From assembly GCA_013365365.1 (NCBI GenBank), contig JABVXU010000081.1, positions 1-64,000 of the forward strand: a DNA stretch of 64,000 nt. Reading direction: 5' to 3'. How positions within the stretch are numbered: the first letter of the stretch is position 1; the number at the start of each line of letters is the position of its first letter. This stretch comes from Cruorifilaria tuberocauda (lineage: Eukaryota > Nematoda > Chromadorea > Rhabditida > Onchocercidae). The position numbers were made by a program, and so were the translations under genes. Below the pieces are notes generated by a model. The model saw only the letters and a program-made list of their open reading frames with translations. It made no database searches and had not been told where the DNA came from. This document shows positions 1 through 11,190 of this stretch, in pieces.

Positions 1-902
1 AAAGTTTTTCGCAGTCATCGAATCTGAAAGATCATACCTTTGAGAAGTCGTATGAATGTTCGGAGTGCGGAAAAAGTTCCTCTAAATCATCGCATTTGGA
101 CGATCATATGAGGATTCATACCAGTAAAAAATTTTATAATTGTTCGGTATGCGAGAAAAGTTTCAGTTACTTATCGCATTTGAACGCTCATATGAGAATG
201 CATACCGGTGAAAAACCATTCCTTTGCTCGATATGCGGGAGAGGATTTTCTCATTCTACGAGTTTGAAAGTTCATAGAAGAACTCATACTGGTGAGAAAC
301 CGTATATTTGTTCGGAATGTGGAAATGGTTTTTCTAAGTTATCGAATTTGCGAACTCATATGAGGACTCATACAGGTGAGAAGCCGTACAGTTGTCCGAA
401 ATGCGCGAGAAATTTCTCACAAATCCCGCATTTGAGAGCTCATATTAGAGCTCATACCGGTGAAAAACCATACGGTTGTTCGGAATGCGGAAGAAGATTC
501 TCTAAATCGATGACTTTAAAAATTCATATGAATACTCATACCAGTGAAAAGCCGCATGGTTGTTCGGAATGCGGGAAAAATTTCTCGGTATTATCGGATT
601 TAATAGTTCATATGAGGGTGCATGCTGGTGAAAAACAGTACGGTTGTTTGGAGTGCGGAAAAAATTTCCCCAAATTATGGAATTTGAAAACTCATATGAG
701 GGCTCATACCGGTGAAAGACCTTATAATTGTTCGATATGCAAGAGAAGTTTCTTTCAACGACCACATTTAGAAGCGCACGTGCAAACTCACGCTGAGGAA
801 AGATCACTTTTCAGTTGTCTTGCATGCAATCAAAGTTTCCTAAAAAAGTACACTTTGAAATCACACATGAAGAAATTTCATACAGAAAAAGCAAGCAGTT
901 AA
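1..902 (+). CDS. C2H2 zinc-finger protein, 3' part (5' end outside window)
   Basis: Reading frame is open from base 3 to the TAA at 900-902 and has no intron. It encodes ten complete C2H2 fingers of about 28 residues each, mostly joined by TGEKPY-like linkers, preceded by the tail of one more finger. The protein is likely a nuclear sequence-specific DNA-binding regulator of the multi-finger Kruppel type; target and partners cannot be told. Oddities: the finger tail at the 5' edge ([11 protein letters not shown] then TFEK) has lost its second zinc-binding His, as if four residues were deleted before the linker. Finger 1 has Ser in place of the usual Phe. The last finger has a longer His-x4-His spacing and an atypical linker. 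The repeated 84-bp unit is typical of tandem finger amplification. An ATG at 96 lies inside the repeat and is not the true start, because coding similarity continues upstream to the window edge. Confidence 0.93.
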   Translation, partial: SFSQSSNLKDHTFEKSYECSECGKSSSKSSHLDDHMRIHTSKKFYNCSVCEKSFSYLSHLNAHMRMHTGEKPFLCSICGRGFSHSTSLKVHRRTHTGEKPYICSECGNGFSKLSNLRTHMRTHTGEKPYSCPKCARNFSQIPHLRAHIRAHTGEKPYGCSECGRRFSKSMTLKIHMNTHTSEKPHGCSECGKNFSVLSDLIVHMRVHAGEKQYGCLECGKNFPKLWNLKTHMRAHTGERPYNCSICKRSFFQRPHLEAHVQTHAEERSLFSCLACNQSFLKKYTLKSHMKKFHTEKASS

Positions 903-2236
903 GCGCATTTCAAACTGCAATATTTTTAGTATCGTAAATTACTTCTGCCTTTCATTAAGTGAATTCTTACAATTTCATTTTTAATTTATCACCTGTATTA
1001 TCATTTATGGAAATTACTATTGTTCGTTCGCAAGCAATTCATTTTATCTCTGACATATTATATTTTTCATTATCATATCATTTCACATATTATTATATTT
1101 ATTATTGTTCTGCTATTTCTCTTTTTTTTATTTCATTTCGTAGAATAAAATTTTCTGCACTTTGATATTTTGAATTTATTTCAAATAGAATCTAAATTTT
1201 CCTCAGCGTTGCAATATCGATATGATGCATGTTTCAATTAGTTCTAGTAATTACAGTTCTGTATTTATATTTGAACTGATTCAGATCAAATTAACTCGAC
1301 AGGTAAAAAAACTAAATATTGCTTTTTATTTGATAGTGACAAGATTGAAGGTATTTCTTTTGGAATCAAACTTCTGCCTTTGCCCCTTCAGGTAAATTTG
1401 CTAATCGTTACGTTAGGTAATTTCTAATAGCTTGGATATAGTAAGTACCGCAAACATGAGTATTAAACCTTAATTAATACAGATTTAATGATATACAATA
1501 TTAACATTACCTATTAGACAATTACCTATTATATTACTTATTAGATGAAGGTGATTTTTTTACCTGATAATAATATTTTCCAATGATATTGATCGACTTC
1601 ACAAAAATTATCATAATAATGCCATAAATTATTTCGCATACAATATTGAATTAAGCGAGAAAAAAAACGAGATCATACAGAATTATTCAATTCTATACAA
1701 ATTAAAGATTTCTTCGATCAATGATGTTTAATTTCAGCCATTCATTAATTTCCATTTATGCAAATTTCTTATCACTGATTTCCTATCATTAACTCCTATC
1801 ATGACATTTCAATTTATAAAAATTTTGAATTTTTAAGCATCGCTATAAATTGTTTTTGTTAGGAAAAAGTTCATTTCGATAAATAATAAATAAATAATTG
1901 CAAAATTTTATTTAAATTGTATTTAATTAATAAATTATTGATAACAGCGAAATAGGCAAATCTGTATGTTTGCAAAATTTGTATAACATTAAAAATGTTT
2001 GAAAATTTTAAACAAAAACATTCATATATGCATGAGATATTAAAGAAAAAAGTAAAATTTTTGGCGGTAAAAATCAATACTAATCAATACTTGAATAAGT
2101 TATTTTTTAATCACAAATTTATTATTTCGAATCTTTTTTCGGTGATCTTCCTTGGTACTTGGAATTTTGGCTAACTAAAATCTTTCTCTGAAATTTAACA
2201 ATTAATTGTGTAATATGCCAATGCTTAACATAGATT
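903..2236. other. Intergenic, no gene seen
   Basis: Very AT-rich sequence between the zinc-finger stop and the minisatellite. Short open frames here (for example 959-1165) are low-complexity and lack splice-flanked homology to anything I recognise. It holds the 3' flank of the zinc-finger gene and, on the minus strand, the region beyond the prominin 3' end. Confidence 0.6.
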
Positions 2237-2560
2237 TACAAAGTATAAAGATTGGAAATCGATATTATATAAAATAATATGAAATATAAAGATTGGAAAT
2301 CGATATGATTTGAAGTTATATGAAATATAGAGATTGGAAATCGATCTGATAAGAAATACAAAGATTGGAAATCGATATGATTTGAAGTTATATGAAATAT
2401 AGAGATTGGAAATCGATCTGATATGAAATGTAAAGATTGGAAATCGATCTGATATGAAATGTAAAGATTGGAAATCGATATGATTTGAAGTTATATGAAA
2501 TATAAAGATTGGAAATCGATCTGATATGAAATATAAAGATTGATAATCGATATGATATGA
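2237..2560. repeat. Minisatellite with AAAGATTGGAAATCGAT core
   Basis: About nine copies of a roughly 31-41 bp unit share the core AAAGATTGGAAATCGAT, followed by alternating short (CTGATATGAAAT) and long (ATGATTTGAAGTTATATGAA) spacers. The array ends about 6 bases beyond the prominin stop codon (2566-2568), so it probably forms the start of that gene's 3' UTR. Each unit carries an ATCGAT palindrome. Confidence 0.92.
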
Positions 2561-2565
2561 ATAAA

Positions 2566-5500
2566 TCAGTAAAACTTGCCATTTTTGTAATGACTAACAT
2601 TTGCTTGATTTTCTTTCTCTTCCTTTAAATCACGTTTCTAAAATCGAATCGTTGTTAGCAAGCATTATAATTTATCAGTAAAAGATTATACTATTATTGC
2701 TGATTGATTAAACAACAATAATAATAAAAAAAGATATTATTAAACTAATAATCGAATTTATCGATTATATTAAGCTTAAATTAGCTTCTACTTAAATTAG
2801 CTCAAATTAAATTAAAAATTTTTTAACTTAAGAATATTAAAATATCATATAAAATAATATTACCTCTTGTAATCGTCGTTCAAAATTGTTATTTAATGAA
2901 AAGAAAAATGCTGATATGCATAGAACGACAATAATGATTATTAAGAATAATATTGCAATTAGACTAGCAGAAGCCCAAATTCCATGAATTGGTTGGCTAA
3001 ACTTTTCACAAAATACCGTACCAATATTAATCAAAGTATCGTAAAATGGTCGACAGATGAATGAACGACTTAATAAATAAAACTAAAACAAGTTAAAATG
3101 ATTTAATTCTTTAAAGGAAATCAATAAATTACATAAATGTATATTTTTCCATTAATTAAATTATAATTTAAAATTTTTGAAAGCTTAAAATATTTTAAAT
3201 AATACCAGAAAAATTAACGAATTATATCTCAATAAATACTTTTATCTTTTATCTGTTTACTTATATTTCATTAGAAATACTTTTATTTGTTAGCTTTTAA
3301 AATATTTCAAAAAAGGCAAATATTCTTCAATTATACCCTATTCTTTAAGCGATGAGATATGTTACTAATTGTTAAGTTGTATTGATGCTTGATAACTTTT
3401 TCTGCAGTAACTGTGAAATTTCGACAATTCAAAGAATACTTCACAATTTGAATTATATTTCCCTCCAATTCTCTGCAAATTTAGTATGTTTAATGAGTTT
3501 ACTTTTACAAATTTTACTCATTTTACTTATTTTACTTATCTGTTACTTATCATTGCTTATCAATTTACTTCATAATTTTAAACATTCATAATATATCCAT
3601 TTGCTATCAAATGATAACTTTAAAGTTTAAATCTATTTTTCAAATTTTATAAACTAACCTCATAATTTCAAGCGCTTTCGGTATTTGATGTTTAACATTC
3701 ACAAACGAATCATTTAACAACGGTTGATATTTAACAATGCTTGAAGGAATGACAAAGTTTGATAAATCGGTTTCTAATTTAACCAGTTCTCTGATAGCAT
3801 TCTAAAAATAAAAGCATACTTTACTTTCAAACACTTTTACGCTGTCTTATTTGAGCTTCACGTAAATTCTTACGTAAAATAATATCCTTGCTCTGGTAAT
3901 TTATGATAATTGTTGTTGATTCATAATTTATAGAGTAATTCATTTAAATTAAAAAAAAATTTACTAACATTAAATTCACTTATTTGTATCTCAGATAAAA
4001 TAAAGTTAAAGTTTCTTTCGTCGAGTAATCGTTTGACATCTTGCATAGCATTTAGCGAATATTTTGTATGTATTTGTTGATATGATTCTAAGAAACATTC
4101 CATTTTCAACGCTGATAATATCGACTTGTGATTTTTGCATTGATAGAAAAAATCACTATAAATTGCTAGTAAAGCAATCAGTAATAAAATTATGGAAAGA
4201 AATTTAAATATTAATATTATCATCATTGATAAAAATATCATGATAATTCAATCATGATAACAGATACGTTGATATGTTTCATCTATAAATCGAATAAATT
4301 TTAAAACAGTAAAAAATTTTGCTCTAAATTAATAAGTAAAAAAGAACAAAACAAAAGACTCACTGAACTCTAAACAAGCAAACCGAATCAAAAGTTTCTT
4401 TGAAAATTTGAACAAGTTTACAAACTTTTCCAAAATTACTACAAATTAGATAAAATTTTTTTTTAAAGACATTATAAATATAAATTAATGATAGAGATCG
4501 TGAATTATTATCATTTCCTGTCTAACTATTATCATTTTATCTATTATCAATTCATGACATTTCAAAATTAAATAACTTAAATGGAATAATTCATTTGTAG
4601 TTAGTGAAAGAATAGGCATTTGTAAATTTGTTCAAAATTTTTAAGAATCTTTTTTTTTCATTATTCCTCTTCAGAGCTTTTCATGCAATGAGTTTTTGTC
4701 TTTTTCGCTTTTCAATTTTATCTTACTTTTTCTATATTTGATTATTTTGCTTTTATTTCTGCAAGTTTTTATAAAGTTTATAAATTTTTAAGTTTATACA
4801 AAGTTCATAAGTTTGTACATGAATGTTAGAATATAAGTAGTAGAGAATGTAAGTTTTCGTTTTTCTTCGTTTCACTCAAGAAATTAAACTTCTCTTTCTA
4901 AGTATAAAAGTAATCAAGCAATAAAATGAATTACCCGATATCAACGGATGATTCTGATAAATTGATAAGGCTTGCAATAGCATCACTAAAATACGATGAA
5001 CGATAAAAAGACATTTGTTTGTCCCGAAAAAGTGGTTGACAAACCATTTCAATACCAAATCCACTCATGAATGTTATACTGCAAGAAGTGTTTATAGATA
5101 AATTCATCTCATTCAATTTCCTTTTTTAATTAATTAATTACATTAAGTAGTGAATTTGAATTCAATTTATTACAAACTTGATCATCAAATTTTGCAAATT
5201 AAATTAAATCTTTTCATCTAGTCATTTTTTAAATTAAATAATTTACAACATGATATGTTGTGATATAGATCAGATCAAATCAAGCCACAAGATTTTAAAA
5301 TTCCGAAATTATCATCAAATAAATTGTCAATCATCTAATATCATATCATATCATATCATATCATTAATGTGATGAGAAAAAAGTGAAATTACGCTTCGAG
5401 TGGTTTTCATGAATTTATCAAAATATTTGATAAAAAATTCACCAAGAATGCACACATTCCCAAAATCAGCATGTTTTTTTGGAAACGTTAAAATTACGTC

Positions 5501-8500
5501 AAATTTGCTAAATTCCTGAACTTGATAACCTTAATGTTTACCGATTGATCATAAAATTAAGATTGTAGAAACCTTGCAATCAGCATTGTAATCCAACCGG
5601 TAAAGAATACGGCTCCGACTGTAATGAATGATGATAAACCGCCACATCTCCAGTTTCCCTGTTGTTCCGGGAGGTATCGATCACTGAAATTTATCACTTG
5701 ATAAGATTTGATTTTTCTTTCATGGACAAAAATAATTGCAAAGAGATTTTATTCATTTATTTTTTTGAATTCATTTAGGTAACTAATCCGTTTATCATTT
5801 GATTAGTTGCTTCATTTAATTTTTGTAAGAAAACAAGTTAAGCTTTATTGAATTTAAAATTCAATCAATCGATCACTTTTAGAATATACCTTATCTAAGA
5901 AAACTAAATTTTATCTTCCATGATATCAATCAAATGAATCCAGTAAAATTTGCAACTAGCTTAATTAATGAAAATTGCACCAACATACTTTCGTGCTAAA
6001 AGATTTACACCACAAGTTAGTACAATGATCGATGATATGATAACGATTATAACCGGGATAATTGCAAAAAAAAGGATTGCAGTAGCTGCTGCTTGGAATC
6101 CTGTATTCTAAAAGTGAATACTCAATTGTAATTTATTTAGCGAAATTATCAGTTTGATAAAGAAATGGTGAAAGTTACGGAAGGCAAAGGTAAAGGGAAA
6201 GAAAAGGTAAAGTATTTCCTTGAAATTCATTAGGCCCAGAGCTAGATGTATTTCATTTATCAGTAAGATATATCATTTATCAGCAAGTTATTTATCAGTA
6301 AGATATATCATTTCTCAGCAAATTATTTATCAGTAAGATATATCCTAAAATATATCACTAAATAATATTGCAATTAAATTAAATAATAGTCCAACTAAAT
6401 ATCTGTTATCATTCTAATTAATATAATTCATATACATTTAGTGTTCTTTATAAATTAATATTGCAATGAATTTCTTCTAATCACAAACTTATCATCTAAT
6501 CATATCATATCATTAATATGATGAGAAAAAAAAAGTGAAATTACGCTTAGAGTTATTTTCATGAAATTATTGATTTTTCGATATGCTCCTTGAATGATCA
6601 ATTGCATATCATACATTATTTGATTTATTCGTATAATATTGAAATTTGTTTTCTCCGATATTTCATTAATAAAATTGCTTATTTCTTTCAATAATTGTTT
6701 AGCCTAAAAGTTGATAAGAAGTAAAATTCTTGCAGTAAATTTAATAAAATTCAAAAAAAAATTTTTTTAATTTAACCGAAGATTTAAAAGCTAAATAAAA
6801 AATTAAAGATAAAAAAGTATGCTAAGAATCATTGAAATAAAACTGATTAGAAAGGTAAAATTTTTATTCAATTTTTTTAAAGTTTAATACAAAGTAAAAA
6901 TTTCAGTAAAATGAAATAAATGAAAATAAAGCAAATAATTTGAGTAAAAAAAAAAATGACCATTTCGGTGAGAGTGACCAAGGAAGACTCAACATTACTT
7001 CGAATATTACTCGTTGTTTTCAGTATTTCATTGTGTTGCTGAAATTTTCTTCAGTAAATATTAACATTCAAATATTTATTTCAAATTAAAAATGAGATTA
7101 TCATTTGTAGAAGATGAAATAATCATCTTTATCTTTTTTTTTCTGATAACTTTGAAAAAAGTACAAGTTAATCAAAGTAACTGATAAAAAATATGAGTTA
7201 TTTGATAAGGTTTGATAGATTATTTGATAAGTTATTTGATAAGGTAACATAATAACTAGACATATTTCATTGTAAAAATTTCAAATCACCGAGCAGCTTA
7301 TCAATAATTTAAATTGAATATCATTGCTTATCATTCCGATATAATATAACTAATGATAACTACGCAAGGTTGAATTTGGTGATATAATCACTGTAGCAAG
7401 AAAGAAACTAGGTGATAATTTTATCAGTATTGACATGCTATCAAGAAAATACTCTCTGAGATATTAGAGGAATCCAAGAATCTCAAATCTCCTAGATTAG
7501 AATTTTCAAATTTCAAAGCTCTTTAAGGAATGAATGAACCTGTCGTAAAGTTCCTAGCCGATCTTCAATCATTTCCAATGTACTAATTATATCTTGCATG
7601 GATGATTGCTCGTATAAAGTTTTTGATAAATTACTTGCTAATGATTTCATTAATTTAATTGCCAGTGTGGTATCATCAATCACGTACGTGATATTTTTCA
7701 TCTCAAATCTTTCAATTACCTAGAAAAAAAAATTATTTTTTTAAAAACTTGACTTTGTCGAAAATTTAATTTTCAATTTTCAATTTTTTTTTATCAATTT
7801 AAAATTTTATTATATTTGATATAATTCATATCTCATTCGAAGGGTATATCATTCTTACGGAAGGTATCTTATTCTCGAATTAATGGAACTAGATGTGAAA
7901 GACAGGTGAAAGTATTTTTTTGTACAGAATTAAAAATACTTTGAAAATAATTTTATCGTTGCATTTATGTGCAAATATATTTAAGGAATGTATTTTTGGA
8001 TAAGATTTTAAATTTAAATGAATTTTACTACTTTGGGATTTTTCAAAAGTTAAATTGAAAATTTCCAATTGAAGTAATTTCTAAATTATTTGATGCATTC
8101 GATTCAATGCGAAGCAATTTCGCTAATAAAAAAGGATTTATCAGGATTTTAGCATAAAGAAATTAGCACTGAGTTTAATTTTTTCAATTAAATTGTTTTA
8201 CAGTTAAGCCATCTAACTTTTGCTATTACATTCTCTTTTCTCTGAATTTTTTTAAGCTATTAAACTTTAAGTTACTTTGGAAAAAAGTTTTAATAAATTA
8301 AGCAAAATAAAGTGATTGCAAATGGATCATTTTTGAGAGTTTCATATTTGGAAATATGAAAGAAAGAACTGAAATTAAAAATGGTACCATTGATAGTGCT
8401 GTAATAGGATAATCTTGTTTCAGCTCTTCAATTATTCTATTTGGCATTTGCTGAATTATACCATTTATTTTAGCATATAATTTGACTAACGTTTTGTTCA

Positions 8501-11178
8501 GCTTACAAGTTAGATAATCGGATGAAGCAACGATGAGAAGATTCATATCTATAACAATAATTATCAATTAATTATCAGTATTTAGCGAATTTTAACTTTT
8601 TAACTCAAATGAATATATTCGTTTTCTTCATCTTGAAATAAGTTAGAAATACTTTAAGCACTTTGAGATTAGAGTTAAACTTAATTAATTTCAGCTAAAA
8701 GAAAGAACAAATAAAATGAAATGATTATCATGAAATGAAACATTCTAGAAATGCAATTATTCTGTCAAATTAATTATATTCTGAAAAGATGAACATGAAC
8801 GGAATCTATTCGAATTTTCCGAATACTAAACAACCTGCGAATGATATACGAATTTTTATCACTGATATTTAAAACTACCGATAAATTATATTGAACAGTT
8901 ATCAAGTTAACGAACTTACGATTTCTTTTTTCACAAATACAATTTCTAACAATTCGATCTTTCATTTCCAAAAATTTTAATTCCAAAATTATTTCTTTCT
9001 ATCATAAAAAGAAAAAGATTTCGACTGGAATTTCACATAAACAAACAATATTTCATTGTAAATTAAAAATATAATATGGAAAATATAGGAGTTATTGATT
9101 GATTTCTCAATCAATAACTTCTTCATCTTCCTTTATCAAATATCAATTTCAGTATGAACCTGTATAAATATCATTTACTGATCGATGTATTCCATGTGCT
9201 CCAGTTATAGCATAACTAACACTTACGATATAAATAATCATTAATATCACAATTATCACGAAAACTATTATCATAATCATTAAACTCGTAATCAATAAAT
9301 ATTTTGGTAATTTTCGCTTAAACAAAGATATTTTCAATTCCAATTATATAATACTTATATACTTTTAATATACTTATACAATATATAATTATATAATATA
9401 AACTTTTTTTCTTCATTCAAAACAATATTATCATACTATCTTTTACTTAAAATTACTTATTTAAAATTATTCAAGATTAATTCTTATTTAAAATTTCAAA
9501 ATTATAAAAATTTTTAATTTATTTTTCTCTAATCAATGAAATAGAATTTTAAAAAAAAATGTATTAATTTCAACAACTATCTTATCGCATTAATTAACTT
9601 ATCACCGAAATTTTAACTCAAAGACAATATTACTTTTATAAATACAATATTACTAATTTTTCAAATTACAGAAATATTCAAATTTCATTCTACTCTTGTA
9701 ATAGTAATCTGCTACGGAATTTTCATATCAAAATTTCAATTTTTTATCCAATCTATTTCGAATACAAATTTATCACTGATAATTGTATAATTTAAAAAAT
9801 CTCAAACATTTTTGGTAATTTCTAGAGCTTCCGAAGAGGAAATTGAATTGGCATTTGCACAAATGCATAAATCACAAAAAAATAAAATACCACAAATTGG
9901 TAGCATTAGAATATAAAGTATGCTTAGGATTAAGAGTGTAACTATCCATGGCTGCAAAATATTATCAATGATGATAAAATATTATCTATAAAATGCAAAA
10001 TATTATCAGTACACAAAGTACAAATAAGCATAATTAGATATTGTTAGAATAATTGACAAAATATTCTAATGAATAAATAAATCTAATATTTAAAATTTTT
10101 TTTTTCAAATTAAAATTAAATTTATTTAAAATTAATTTATTTATTAACTAAAGTTTTAAAATTAAAAACTATTATTATAGTGATTTTTAATTTAAGTTTT
10201 CATATTTTGAAATGTCAATAGCAAATAATAATATACAAAATTGGAAACTTCTCGTAGCAGAAAATAATGAATAGTATCAACTTGAAAATCATTATTATTC
10301 GATGGAAATATTGCATCTATTAATTTCTGAAAAATGATAAAATCTTTGCATAATCTATTTTTAGTTTATTTTACTTCAAATTTATCATCTTGATGATATA
10401 ATTTATGTTTTTTTTTAAAATTAAAATTAAATTTATTTAAAATTAATTTATTTGTTAACTAAAGTTTAAAATTAAAAACTATTATTTTAGTGATTTTTAA
10501 TTTAATTTTTACATATTTTAGAATGAATGATGACATATTATCAATAAATACTAATTTATCACTTGAATGATAATTTCCATTCAGACTTAACTTTCTAACA
10601 TTCTACTTTATCATAAGATCAATGAATGAATGATTTGCTGATTAAAATAATTGATAAGGGAATACCTTTCTATAAGAATCATTCATAGTTGTTTGCATAT
10701 TACGGTATATTCTTTGAAAAAAACTATAAAATGGATTAAGTAAACCAAATGAATAATCCACATGAATTAGATCAATTTCATGTTTCAGACAGTTTGATGA
10801 TATCTTTACCGCTGATACATTGGTAGCACCAACTGAAATTTAAGTTAGATCTATTTTCTGTAAAGTTTAAAAATTTATTTCTGTTTATGAAGCTAATTAA
10901 AATGCTTAAATATTTTTAAAATTCCATTTTTGCTCTTTAAGAAATTGTTCAATTCTTTATGATTATGATTATATCAGTATGGTATGATAATGATAAAATG
11001 AGTAAATGATAAAGCGATAATAAGTATGATAATGTTTTACACTATCTTATATTACTGTAGTAATTTGACTAAATAAATATTTTTTTATTTAAATGAAATA
11101 CATACTGATAATACAAAGTGATCAATTACCTGGATTAAGGTATAGAAATGAAAAACAAATTATTGCAATAAGTTTCAT
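2566..11178 (-). CDS. Prominin-like pentaspan membrane glycoprotein
   Basis: Fifteen exons: 11178-11130, 10832-10666, 10326-10249, 9951-9808, 9316-9160, 8548-8388, 7719-7540, 6703-6545, 6107-5989, 5683-5573, 5078-4935, 4155-3969, 3801-3659, 3068-2864, 2637-2566. Phases agree throughout and give 691 aa (human prominin-1 is about 865). Visible: signal peptide (about 1-18); TM1 about 99-124 followed by a Cys-rich FFCDLCICAN turn; TM2 about 152-178; a long extracellular loop; TM3 about 371-400 with LTCGVNLLARNDRY; TM4 about 421-440; a second loop opening TFMSGFGIEMVCQP; Cys-containing SFICRPF before TM5 about 634-658; short charged tail. The order and the Cys-flanked TM3-TM4 block match prominins, which bind cholesterol in plasma-membrane protrusions. 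The signal peptide and 15 exons are intact. Less certain: acceptors of exons 5 and 14 (TTTAAG, TTAAG) and the end of exon 6 (18 nt longer is also in phase). Confidence 0.88.
5332..5418. repeat. Intronic copy of the prominin exon 8 end and its donor
   Basis: Within intron 10, an approximately 85-bp segment closely matches 6493-6569, which is the 3' end of exon 8, its splice donor and the first part of intron 8. Both carry the AATTTCAC / TTCTCATCA stretch, a (CATAT)n tract and a coding-like end (MKTTRS here, MKITLS in exon 8). Splicing this copy in as an exon would not keep phase, so I do not include it in the CDS. Confidence 0.8.
6255..6345. repeat. 35-bp tandem repeat in prominin intron 8
   Basis: About 2.6 copies of a 35-bp unit built from ATTTATCAGTAAGATATATC followed by ATTTATCAGCAAGTT variants. 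It lies between exons 8 and 9 and is non-coding. Confidence 0.8.
6493..6569. repeat. Source-like copy spanning prominin exon 8 donor
   Basis: Partner of 5332-5418. Positions 6545-6569 are coding (end of exon 8) and 6493-6544 are intron 8, beginning with the donor GTAATT on the minus strand. Confidence 0.8.
10097..10213. repeat. Direct repeat copy A, prominin intron 3
   Basis: About 115 bp nearly identical to 10409-10524 in the same orientation, with AAATTTATTTAAAATTAATT and CTATTATT...AGTGATTTTTAA blocks shared. The two copies bracket exon 3 (10326-10249). Confidence 0.85.
10409..10524. repeat. Direct repeat copy B, prominin intron 2
   Basis: Partner of 10097-10213, about 312 bp away in the same orientation, on the other side of the 78-nt exon 3. 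Confidence 0.85.
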
Positions 11179-11190
11179 TTTTTTGCACTA
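11179..11190 (-). other. Probable trans-splice acceptor ahead of the prominin start
   Basis: On the minus strand TTTCTTTAG (AG at 11189-11188) lies nine bases before the ATG. The short leader fits spliced-leader addition as in nematodes. This is inference from position and motif only. Confidence 0.4.

Noticed and set aside
2237..2560. CRISPR-like array (regular short repeats)
   Set aside because: Units are contiguous with repetitive spacers, and the setting is a spliced eukaryotic genome; it is a minisatellite.
5394..5520. Possible coding exon ending at the duplicated donor in prominin intron 10
   Set aside because: The frame is open (from GAATTTAGC) but entering it from exon 10 in the required phase gives a stop after a few codons.
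8774..8986. Possible extra prominin exon between exons 5 and 6 (donor GTAAGT near 8920)
   Set aside because: It can be spliced in phase, but its acceptor is poor (GAAATGAAAG) and it disrupts the alignment of the region after TM2. Direct joining of exons 5 and 6 is also in phase and fits better. Kept as an alternative-exon possibility.
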